Source: Nemertoderma westbladi
Lineage: Eukaryota; Xenacoelomorpha; Nemertodermatida; Nemertodermatidae
Reading direction: 5' to 3'
Length of the DNA: 54,203 bases
Assembly (NCBI GenBank): GCA_032718475.1
Contig: JAUCBJ010009102.1
Coordinates: 1-54,203, forward strand
In this document: positions 36,455 to 44,763 of the stretch, in pieces
Layout: each line of letters begins with the position of its first letter
Position numbering within the stretch: the stretch's first letter is position 1
The notes under the pieces: generated by a model
Told to the model about the DNA's origin: nothing
The model's input: only the letters and a program-made list of their open reading frames with translations
The model's database searches: none
Program-made: the position numbers and the translations under genes

Positions 36455-36629
36455 CGTTACTAATGTCTGGTAGAACATCTTGTGAAATGTCTGGTAAAAT
36501 GTTTCGCGGAACATCCGGCGAAACGTCTAGTGACATGTCTGGCAAAATGTCTGGTTGACCGTCTGGTAACGTGTCTGGTTGACCGTCTGGTAACATGTCT
36601 GGTTGACCGTCTGGCGATACGTCTGGTTG
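36455..36629 (-). repeat. 12-bp (tetrapeptide xPDx) repeat in the RNase H-integrase linker
   Basis: The coding sense gives about 14 successive four-residue units such as SPDG, QPDM, LPDG, QPDT, LPDI, ending LPDISNVL. Near 36545-36630 the DNA repeats as 24-bp pairs with GTCTGGTTGACC. It sits next to a lysine-rich tract (about 36650-36740) inside the linker. Confidence 0.85.
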
Positions 36630-36633
36630 AGAA

Positions 36634-36650
36634 AGGCTCGCAAGTCTTCC
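36634..36650 (-). promoter_or_regulatory. Dispersed motif, copy in the pol linker
   Basis: + strand AGGCTCGCAAGTCTTCC; coding sense GRLASL, directly next to the tetrapeptide repeats. Confidence 0.65.
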
Positions 36651-37863
36651 TGTCTTAACTTTGTAAGTTATATTTTTCCATTTCGCCTTTGGTTTCTTCT
36701 TAAGTTTCGCCGTTGTCTTTTTCTTTGCTTTACCTTTCTTTGGTTTTTTAATTACGGCGTCCTTAGGGATAGTGTTAGACTTGTTATCGTAGAGTGGCGG
36801 CCAATGTTGTGTTGCTCTTTGTAAGAATTGTGGTCCGTGTTGCCAAAATTCCTTGTTTTCCGGTTTACAGAACTCCTCAGGCATCATTCCTCGCGATGCA
36901 ATATCAGCTGGGTTTTGTGGTCCGGGACAATGTCGCCAATCTTCTTTTATTGAACGGTCTAGAATTTCTGCACGACGATTAGCTACAAATGTCTTAAATT
37001 CAAGTGTGTCGTTGTTTATATAAAATAAAACTAATGTCGCGTCAGTCCAATAAAATATCTGTAAACTTGACTGTAGTTCAGTCTGTATGAGGTTTACAAT
37101 GGTGGTTGACAAGGTTGCTGCTTGTAGTTCAGCGCGTGGTGTCGTCATATACTTAGTAGGCATGGTCTTAGCCTTAGAAGTAATGAGCGATACATCAAAC
37201 TCGTCTGAATCTACTTGTCTACGCAAATACGCTGTCACTCCAAAGCCGTTGTCACTGGCGTCAGGAAAACAATGTAATTCTAAGTCGTCAGGAAATGTCG
37301 TCTGTAATGGAAAGTACACCCGGGGTATGGAATAATCCTCTAGCGAAGATAATTGCGCCTCCCAAGTCTTCCATAAGTCCACTTGTTCAGATGAGATCGG
37401 TTCGTCCCATGTCAGTCCATCCTTCCAAATACTGCGCATGTATATTCTTGCTTGCAGTATTATTGGGCTGATAAAACCTAATGGATCGAACAATCGACTC
37501 AGCTTTGACAAGCAGGACCTCTTTGTCAGAGAATCTCCTTGAGCGTCCAGTCTTACTTTCACTCGAAAGTTGTCTGTGTTCGGGTCCCAAAATAGTCCCA
37601 ACACTTTGGTCGTTGGTAGTGGTTCGAATTCCAAGTCAATGTCACCACCCCCACGTTCAGTCGTTTCGAATGAATTTACTAATTCGGTACTGTTCGAAGC
37701 AAACTTGGTGAGGTTAAAACCTCCGCCTGCCAAACAGTCCCGTAATTGATGTGCTACTGTTATAGCACGTTCTACTGTGTCGCAACTTTGTAATCCATCG
37801 TCAACGTAAAAGTCTCGTTCTACTACTTGGATTACTTCTGGGTCATATTTATGTTTCTGATCC

Positions 37864-38301
37864 CTAGCGGTCTGCTTTAGGGCGTACATAGTGCAATTTG
37901 GGCTGTCTCTGGCCCCGAATACGCGAACTTGCATTTGGTAAGTCGCCGGTGGTTGGCTTTAAGTCTCCATCCAGGTACCAGAGGAACCTCAAACTGTCTC
38001 TGTCTCGCTCTAACGCTCGCACCTGGTGAAACATGGCTTCGACGTCGCAAGTAAATGCTACTTGGCGTTGACGGAAGCGCATAATCACCCCCATGAGATA
38101 ATTATTCATGTTTGGTCCATCCATCAACTCCGTATTGAGAGACATTCCCTCAAACAGAGCCGCGCAGTCATTTACTACACGTACCTTGTCTGGTTTGTCA
38201 GGGTGTCTCACGTAGTGATGTGGCAAATAGTATGTCTGGTCTGTCACAATCTCTGGGTTTGTCATTCTGATAGCGTACCCTTTCGTCAAATTCGTCTCCA
38301 T
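37864..38301 (-). pseudogene. pol: Pol: central reverse transcriptase segment
   Basis: This frame carries the fingers and palm of BEL/Pao RT: GYAIRMTN, TYYLPHHYVRHPDKPDKVR, RVVNDCAALFEGMSLN, GPNMNNYL, then VAFTCDVEAMFHQV (motif A aspartate) and RDSLRFLWY. About 20 codons later the proper sense moves to the 34569-37934 frame (PATYQMQVRVFG), a one-base frame change near 37950. Upstream the coding sequence is cut by the 1.6 kb insertion; the segment ends facing it at METNLTKGYA. It is non-functional in this copy unless the insertion is absent in another allele. Confidence 0.88.
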
Positions 38302-38407
38302 CTGAGTACTAGAGAGCCAGCAAGCTGGCTGGAAGGAGCCCGGGGGGAAGAATCCTAGCCAATACTAAACTAAACAATTGTCTAAATGGTGTGATGATAC
38401 ATAGCTG

Positions 38408-38453
38408 ACTTTGTGGCTTGCCCCACATAATAAAAAATGAAACTTTGCTGCCA
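38408..38453 (+). repeat. Dispersed repeat copy A
   Basis: ACTTTGTGGCTTGCCCCACA then ATAATAAAAAATGAAACTTT; matches copy B at 39019 with few differences. A shorter relative lies at 48210-48229. Confidence 0.85.
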
Positions 38454-39018
38454 CTAACAACCGAATATTTATAAGAAAATGCCCATGATTCACAACCAGA
38501 TAAATAACAAGTTAGATTTACCAGTACAGGTACGGTTACCTTTCTTTTTGAAAACCATTAGATTTAACAATTAATAGAAGTCTAGGTCGCGGCGAAAAAT
38601 AATAACGCAAATTAAACAACCATACAATCGGCCTACACACTTTTTTATTATTCGAAATAAATTCGCTAACAGAAAATATCTAAACTAATTTATTTATTTA
38701 CTAATTAATCTAAACGAGAAGGTGAACAATTGTTTCTACACAATTAATTATGACGACTTTTATGGGATATGTAATATTTACTGTTCAATAATAATTTACA
38801 ATCTCCCATTCCAACACATTCCCAGAGAGTAATAATATCATCAATATAACAAACTAAGTGGATTATAATTCGATTTCTTCAGCCAAGTCCGATAGCTATT
38901 TTTCTGAAATTTATATTGCTAATTTAATTATTTGGCATATTCTGTTTGTGGCGCAGACTATAATAATAATAACATTGTTGACATACAGTCTTTGAACCTT
39001 TCAGTCTTTCTCAGCAGT

Positions 39019-39064
39019 ACTTTGTGGCTCGTCCCACATAATAAAAACTGAAACTTTGCTATGA
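39019..39064 (+). repeat. Dispersed repeat copy B
   Basis: ACTTTGTGGCTCGTCCCACA then ATAATAAAAACTGAAACTTT; in direct orientation to copy A, 611 bases away, inside the same insertion. Confidence 0.85.
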
Positions 39065-39930
39065 CAACACACCCGGTTCTTTTAAATTTGCGTGATTTGA
39101 TTTATGCTCGCACCACTATTTGTAAGAAATATTAAAACTTATCTTACAGTATGCCAATGTAGTAATGGTTTTAAAATATAATTAAATTAATTTACACTAT
39201 TAATGCTTCAGCTAAAAAATCGTTTCAGCTAAAAAATCGTATGTAATAAAAAAAATAGGAATATTTTTAATATGTGTATATGTAATATAGGTATTACTGC
39301 TAAGTTAGGCAGTAGGCCAGATCGGGCTCCTTAAATACATGCAACTACTGTATTATAGTGTAGGTCAACTATAAAACATTTTGCAATCCACAGTGAGTAT
39401 CGACTGCAATAGGACACAACACACTGCTTTGTGTAACTAAAATTCATTCTCCTGATCCACCCCCTAACATAGCAGAGTGAGTAACCTTATTGTAGATATA
39501 CCCTTAGGAAGCACTGGGAGAGCAATCAGCTTATGGGGTAATACATTAGAAACCAACAGCTTATGTGTGAGTAAACATTGACTTTCCTTATAGCCTACTA
39601 GTAAAACTTGGCAACCAATACGTTTTACTATGACTGTGTATAACATATTAAGCCATATTTCATCATGAACACCAGCTGTTATTTTACCATTGCTTTTAAT
39701 TTCGCGACAAAACAATGTCAAAAAACTAAATATATCGAATACCACACATAGAATCGATCTGAAATTTTGTAACGCGATTATGAACCTCAAAAGCAATGTA
39801 CTTGCAAAATTTCATCAAAATCGCCAGGCAGGAAGTGCCTTAACCTAGATAATTATCAGTCAGTCAGTGTCAGTCAATGTAATGTATCCTGAAGATTCTT
39901 ACAGTAAGTATCCCGCTGTCAAGCGGGCTC

Positions 39931-40413
39931 CTAATTATACTGCAGATGGGCTTTCTCGTCCTTTAATAAACGTTGTCGTATTGAGTTTAAACGTCTTAAG
40001 GCTAGCGGATAATTGTTTATAAGTTTAGGACGTTGGTTACGCCATAGCATCCCTACCTCATAATGTCCGTCTTTCGTCTGATGGATAGTATCTTCCATGA
40101 TCTTTAAGGATTGTTTTTCTTGTTCCGACATGCATGTTTCGTAACTACCAGGTTCGGCTGTGTCTTGTTCCAACCACTTGATAGTTTTCTCTGTTAATTC
40201 TTTGTCCAGTGCAGCTTGTTCCACTTGACAATTTCTTAATGTGTCGACATCGACAGGTGTTGATAAGGTTATTGGTTGAGGTAGACTCGCAAGCCTTCCA
40301 GCGTTATCATCTATCGTTGATGGATCCTCTGCCTGATGCGTCTCCTTCCCAATCTCTAAACTTACCTCTTTGTAAAGTGGTTTCTGCTCCCTTTGACTTG
40401 TTGTACTTGCCAC
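39931..40413 (-). pseudogene. pol: Pol: region between protease and RT
   Basis: A 160-codon frame with the block that precedes RT in BEL/Pao pol: EQAALDKELTEKTI, MSEQEKQSLKIMEDTI, GHYEVGMLWR, then NNYPLALRRLNSIRQRLLKD. It also has GRLASLPQP, encoded by the dispersed 20-nt motif (40280-40299). The listed start is a GTG at the overlap with the upstream frame (offset by one base), not a real initiation codon. The TAG at its end is created by the inserted sequence. Confidence 0.85.
40280..40299 (-). promoter_or_regulatory. Dispersed motif, copy before RT
   Basis: + strand GGTAGACTCGCAAGCCTTCC; coding sense GRLASLP. Confidence 0.65.
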
Positions 40414-42215
40414 ACATGTCGTGTCGTACTTGTCACTTTGTCGTGTTTTGTCGAATTTCGGCGTGTAGTATAGTCAATGTCGTTTGAAAAAGAATGAGTC
40501 AAAGTTGTAGTTAATAGACTACATGTACTTTGCACATCATCTTCCTCGTCACTTATATCTAGTGTGCACACAGGCGCTCGAGTATACCACCCTATCGGCG
40601 TTCTGCAGGCGTATGCGTTTCCTGCTACGACTACCAATGGTCTGGTTTCCCACACTTGATGTAAGTTGAATTGGTCTGTCCCGATCAGCATTGCTACTGA
40701 CCTATAATTAACAGGACATTCAGGTACACCAAGGTGTCTAAAATACTTACAGTCCTCTAAGGATTGTTCTGGCACTGGACCCAGTAGGTTACTAAAGTCC
40801 TTAGTGGCCGCAAAAGTTAAATCCTTAAAGGGTAACAAAGACCTCTCCTTTTCGCTATGTTGCGATTTTGGAAGAAGAGTGTCTAAGTTCAACTTAACTC
40901 GTGTCACTGGTATTGCACGTTGTCCATGCATACTACTTACGGTATATCTGACGTGCTTACCTTGTTGAAGGTCTGTGACGACGTCAGCTACCTTCTCATC
41001 CACGTAGCTGTGAGATGAGGCTGAATCCAAGATAGCGTAGATCCGTTTGCTCCATTTTGTGCCCGTAATCTTAACAGGAATTACGCTAAATCCCTTCAGT
41101 TGATCAGGCGTCAGAAGCGCAATCGATGGTTGTTCGTCTCCATCTAAGTATGTGTCATCGTCTTCTGATTCTTCATCTGAAGACCCGGATTGTTCTGGGA
41201 AACAATCCCGAATATGCGTCACAAAGGTTCGTGTTGTTTTCGACTCTCGCGTCTTGTATGCAGTGTTGCACTTCGCTGCTGCTTCTGGGTGTTCCCTAGT
41301 GAAGCGTTTCGTCGGTGTATGACTATCTGTGTGGAGCAAACCGTCATGGTTGCATCCACAGGAAGGACAGGTGTCCGTATTTGTGCAATCCTTACGGACA
41401 AGTCTGTGTTGCGTACACCACCAACAAGAATCCAATGATTGTATCTGTAGTCGTCGTTCTTCTGAGTTTAACTCACGAAATAGTTGACATCCCCTTAACT
41501 TATGACTAGTGTGTCGCTTACCTATCCGCTCGCAGTATTGACAACCGCTGAAGTCGGCATTTAGTTGCTGCCTAGTCTGTTTGATTCCAATAGGTGCGGA
41601 CACGTTATAACCGTCAGAAAATTGTCGGGTTTCCGTCGGTGTAGCGTATGTGACCGTCCTTGTGGATGTCGTCTGTGGTTTTTGTCGGTTGGTCGATGGC
41701 AAAGTTATTCCTTCGGCTATAATGTGTTGATCCGTGTAGTTCGAACGAGTCTCCACTACTGCCTCCGTAGATATTAATAGGTACACATCTTCCAATCTTA
41801 AAAATCCACCTGTTTCTTCTCGCTGGTACTCGATCTTTCTCCACTCCCTACGAAGTCGATGGTGTAGTCTCCCTATTATTTTTAATAGGACTGTAGGAGT
41901 GTTTCCGTATTCAAGTTGTCCAATTGACCGTAATGTCTTAATAGCATTCTTTATTTCGTCAGCGAATTTAAGTAAGTCCACGGGTTTCGTAATGGCCCCC
42001 CCTTTACAGAGTTCCTCTATTACTGACTTGGCCATACTTACTGTACCTCCATAAATGGAAGTTAAGCGATCGTATGCTAATTCGAAGGCGTCTGGTACAC
42101 CGACAAAAGTCTCTGCTACACGTTTTGGTTCTCCCGTCAGCGTTTGAAGCAAGTAGTTAAACTTTTCCCTCGATGTAAAAGCGCATGCCGCAATTTGAGA
42201 TTCGATGTATGCCAA
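40362..42215 (-). pseudogene. gag-pro: Gag C-terminus, zinc knuckles and aspartic protease
   Basis: This 617-codon frame starts inside the DUF1759-type Gag domain (AYIESQIAACAFTSREKFNY, LLQTLTGEPKRVAE, LRREWRKIEYQ). Cysteine clusters follow near residues 225-245 (CQYCERIGKRHTSHKLRGC) and 268-300 (CWWC, CPSCGC...H), matching Gag nucleic-acid-binding knuckles. The aspartic protease core is near residue 395, AILDSASSHSYV, where DSA replaces the usual DSG/DTG. A conserved LIGTDQFN and acidic patches are present. It overlaps the next frame by about 50 bases with a one-base offset. The protease would process the polyprotein in virus-like particles if the frame were intact. Confidence 0.85.
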
Positions 42216-43249
42216 TGTTTTGAGTTTCCGGAGAACTTTGGTGGTTGCTGCGCCGGTAATCCTTGTCTGGCTGCGAATTTAGCTATCTCTTCTGCAACAT
42301 TCAAAGTTTCGCGTCCCTGGGTAGCAATAGAGTTCGTTTTTCCCTGTCCAGGACGTTTTTTCTCATACTCTACATTCCCTGAAAGTACCGTCCTTTGCGG
42401 ATGCTTCGGGTGTCTAGTATGTTCGAATTCCGTGTTTCTCGAACTATCAGTTTGAACTTCCTCTAAGCGTTCCTCGATCTGGGCCAACTTGTTAACAACT
42501 GGTCGCAGTATATCGGCGAATTGTTGTGTACTGATCGCGTCCATTGGTTGTAACGCTTTCTGTGTTGGTGTATTTTGTGGAGGATTATCTATAAAGGAAT
42601 TAGTTGAACGCTCGCGTTTGCATTCATCGGCCGCTCCTGTTCTGAACACCTCGCGTTCCGGGTAATCCGATTCGCTCGAAGTACTACTATCACCTGGATA
42701 CGGTGGCCGACGTGCTCGCGTCCGTTGGGTTGTCCGAATTCTAACATTCCGTTTCGAAACGTCGTCTACTGGTCTCCGTTGTTCGGTAGGCTCACAAGTC
42801 TTCCTCGAAGTCGTAGATTGCGATGTAAACTGATTAAACGGTCGCGTGTCTACTGGTCTCCGTCGTTCGGTAGGCTCACAAGTCTTCCTCGAAGTCGTAG
42901 ATTGCGATGTAAACTGGTTAAACGGTCGCGTGTCTACTGGTCTCCGTTGCTCGGTAGGCTCACAAGTCTTCCTCGAAGTCGTAGATTGCGATGTAAACTG
43001 GTTAAACGGTCGCGTGTCTACTGGTCTCCGTTGCTCGGTAGGCTCACAAGTCTTCCTCGAAGTCGTAGATTGCGATGTAAACTGGTTAAACGGTTGCGTA
43101 TCTACTGGTCTCCATTGCTCGGTAGGCTCACAGGTCTTTCTCGAAGTCGTAGAACTGAATAAACTGAATTTGTGGTCGCGTGTTGGCGTTTGAGTCCAAA
43201 TGGCCTTGAAGGCCTGAATACGATTGGGTTTGCGTAGTGTGTCACAGGT
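42137..43249 (-). pseudogene. gag: Gag middle segment with 28-residue repeats
   Basis: This frame is open from just after a TAA near 43250 to 42137. It contains five 28-residue repeats (TRPFNQFTSQSTTSRKTCEP type), a serine/acidic stretch (GDSSTSSESDYPE), a short helix (LAQIEERLEEVQ) and the start of the DUF1759-like domain, LPAQQPPKFSGNSKHW. At the tryptophan the sense passes, with a one-base offset, into the 40362-42215 frame. Upstream it overlaps the coiled-coil Gag frame by about 150 bases, also with a one-base offset of the same sign. Confidence 0.75.
42757..43160 (-). repeat. 84-bp coding minisatellite, about five copies
   Basis: Units of 84 bases (28 codons) recur with GTCGCG at 42841, 42925 and 43009; each holds GTCTACTGGTCTCCGTTG, GGTAGGCTCACAAGTCTTCC and GTAGATTGCGATGTAAACTG. 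The outer copies are the most diverged. Each unit contains one copy of the dispersed 20-nt motif. Confidence 0.95.
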
Positions 43250-44763
43250 TTAGGTGTCGAAGGTTGACTCACCTGTTTAGTCGTCATTAATGTAGGTCCG
43301 ACTAATAAACTACTATGATCTGTAATCGGTGGGTTGCTTACCTTGACTCTCGGAATAGGCGATGACGTTGCTCTTGGCGGTATAAACTTATCCGGAATAA
43401 CGAACCTGTGTTCCGTCGCATCATGGATAGGAGATATATTACTACTACCCGCAATCGAAACAGGTTCTTTTGTCGTAATTGGTGCAAACATATGAGTTAC
43501 TTGAGGAAATCGTTGACATAATTCTTTAACCAATTCCCGTTCTCGCTCAGGTGCTCCTACGCTTCCTTCCTTCATTCGTTCCTGAATTTGACGATGTCTT
43601 ACCTCTATCCGGTCTAGATCGTGTCCGTCTCGAGATCTCATCGATCGATCGCGGGCTTGAAGATCCAGATCTTCCTTGGCGTTGGCTAATTCTCTCGCCT
43701 TCTTTTCGAGTTCGAAATGAAGTTTAACTGCCTTCTCGCGTTGTTCCGTCTGTTGTTGTTGCGCCTCGAACTCCGCTAGTCGTATAGCTGATTGAGCCTT
43801 TATCTGTCGTTTTTTCAACTCAGCTCTCGCTTCCGAAACTCGCTTGTGTTCTGCCAACTCTGCTGCTCGCCGCTCTTGTACCGTTAATAATTGAGTTTGT
43901 TCCTCAATTTCTCGTTGTTGTCTGTAGTACTGTTGTTGCTGTCTAGAAATTTCTGATGTTACCATACTTACCTCGCCAATTTCGCTGCGAATACTCACTA
44001 ATGATTGATCCAATATTCCCGGAGCTAGTTCGATTTGTACGGGTGAAGTTTCCCTCGTATCTTCCGGCACGGTTTCCAAATCGCCGACGTCTTCGCCGCA
44101 CATACGTAAGTGATCTGTCAGATGTTTCAATTGTCCATCCAGTCTGTACAGTTCCTGTTCTTCCTCGGGTTGCAATGATTCGTCGGAAACCGACTCACCT
44201 AACAACTGGTCCGCTTGTTCCTGCTGTATCAGTCTAACGGTCGTCTTAAACTGAATCAGTTTCTCCCTAGCGATCATTAATTTCTCGAGGATTCTGAACT
44301 GTGTGTCCATATCCTGTCTCTGTCTAGCTAGATCTTGTAGACCGATTAGGTTATCTACGGACTTATGTACTTTACTCTGTACTCTAACCTGTAGGGTGTA
44401 GAACTCGAACCGAGACATCGGAGCGGTCAACTCGTCTAATATGCGTTGGCCTTCTCCAATACTCCTGGTAATATGCGCCATGTATCCTCCGACGCTTCTA
44501 AAAACGCTCTCCTGGCTTCCTACTGAACTTACCATGTCCGTTTCCCTGTGTCTAGGTTGCGGGACCGTTAGAAAATCCTCAGTCCTGCCGTCGCCTCGTA
44601 CTACGGCATCTGGTACTCCCGTTGGATGTACTGGTGACGCGCACGGTGTAGGTTCGGTAGGCTCGCGAGTCTTCCCCTGTGGTTCTTCCGCTACTGACTT
44701 ATCCGCGTCACATGAGTCATAGTCGGTAGGTGTATTCTTCGTATAGTCCTGTTTGTCACTCAT
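43102..44763 (-). pseudogene. gag: Gag N-terminal ORF, coiled coil
   Basis: A 553-codon frame begins at ATG 44763 (MSDKQDY). The N-terminal 60 residues are disordered and contain GKTREPTEP, encoded by the dispersed motif (44656-44675). Helical regions follow (IGEGQRILDELTAPMSRFEF, SVDNLIGLQDLARQRQ), resembling the N-terminal part of BEL Gag. A long charged coiled coil rich in Q, E and R covers about residues 280-400 (QQQQYYRQQREIEEQ, ERRAAELAEHKR, EFEAQQQQTEQREK). The C-terminal part is proline-rich. It ends at 43102 in a frame offset from the downstream Gag, so it may be the true Gag start with a later frameshift. Confidence 0.7.
44656..44675 (-). promoter_or_regulatory. Dispersed motif, copy near the Gag start
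   Basis: + strand GGTAGGCTCGCGAGTCTTCC, identical to the copy at 33102 over 20 bases but read in another frame (KTREPTE). Confidence 0.7.

Larger units (their letters stand above)
34569..37934 (-). pseudogene. pol: Pol: end of RT, RNase H, long linker, integrase, C-terminal domain
   Basis: This 1121-codon frame carries the later part of a BEL/Pao polyprotein that would reverse-transcribe and integrate the element. Early residues give FGARDSPNC and the catalytic YVDD (residues 43-46). RNase H begins near residue 225 (CFPDASDNGFG) with PRAELQAA, FYWTDAT and PGPQNPADIASRG. A roughly 260-residue linker with PxKKxK and xPDx repeats follows. Integrase has an HHCC finger near 745-785 (HLHLKHAGRHH, CIMC) and D, D, E near 817 (GIDCFGP), 879 (YSDQGTNF) and 929 (GGVWERL); the last two are separated by 49 residues, as in BEL elements. 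The end (AHLLMQ to TQRLVLLEE) is the domain seen after BEL integrases. The start is a frame junction, not a true initiation site. Confidence 0.9.
38302..39930. mobile_element. 1.6 kb insertion in the RT gene, unclassified
   Basis: BEL pol is colinear on either side (ending LQYN at 39931 and resuming METNLTKGYA at 38301), so this block is an insertion. Both ends hold small hairpins: GAGCCAGCAAGCTGGCT near 38313-38328 and CCCGCTGTCAAGCGGG near 39909-39924. AGGAGCCCG (about 38334) and CGGGCTCCT (about 39922) are inverted to each other. Inside are two direct copies of ACTTTGTGGCTTGCCCCACA-like sequence (38408 and 39019) followed by similar 26-base tails. Near the right end is GATAATTATCAGTCAGTCAG. 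No transposase is seen. An exact target duplication was not resolved. Confidence 0.65.
32550..44763 (-). mobile_element. BEL/Pao-type LTR retroelement, degraded copy inserted in intron 7
   Basis: On the - strand the order is Gag coiled-coil ORF, DUF1759-like Gag, zinc knuckles, aspartic protease, reverse transcriptase, RNase H, HHCC/DDE integrase with the C-terminal domain typical of BEL/Pao, and a possible extra ORF. This order and the protein motifs are diagnostic of BEL/Pao elements. The copy is interrupted by at least four frame changes and a 1.6 kb insertion in RT. I could not find a matching pair of LTRs, a primer-binding site or a target duplication, so the ends given are those of the coding core. 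Confidence 0.85.

Noticed and set aside
39464-39796. 110-codon - strand frame in the RT insertion
   Set aside because: No domain or biased composition of a real gene; probably chance.
40362-43249. Programmed -1 ribosomal frameshifting between Gag and Pol frames
   Set aside because: No X-XXY-YYZ slippery heptamer was seen at the junctions inspected, and there are too many junctions; decay or sequencing deletions are simpler.
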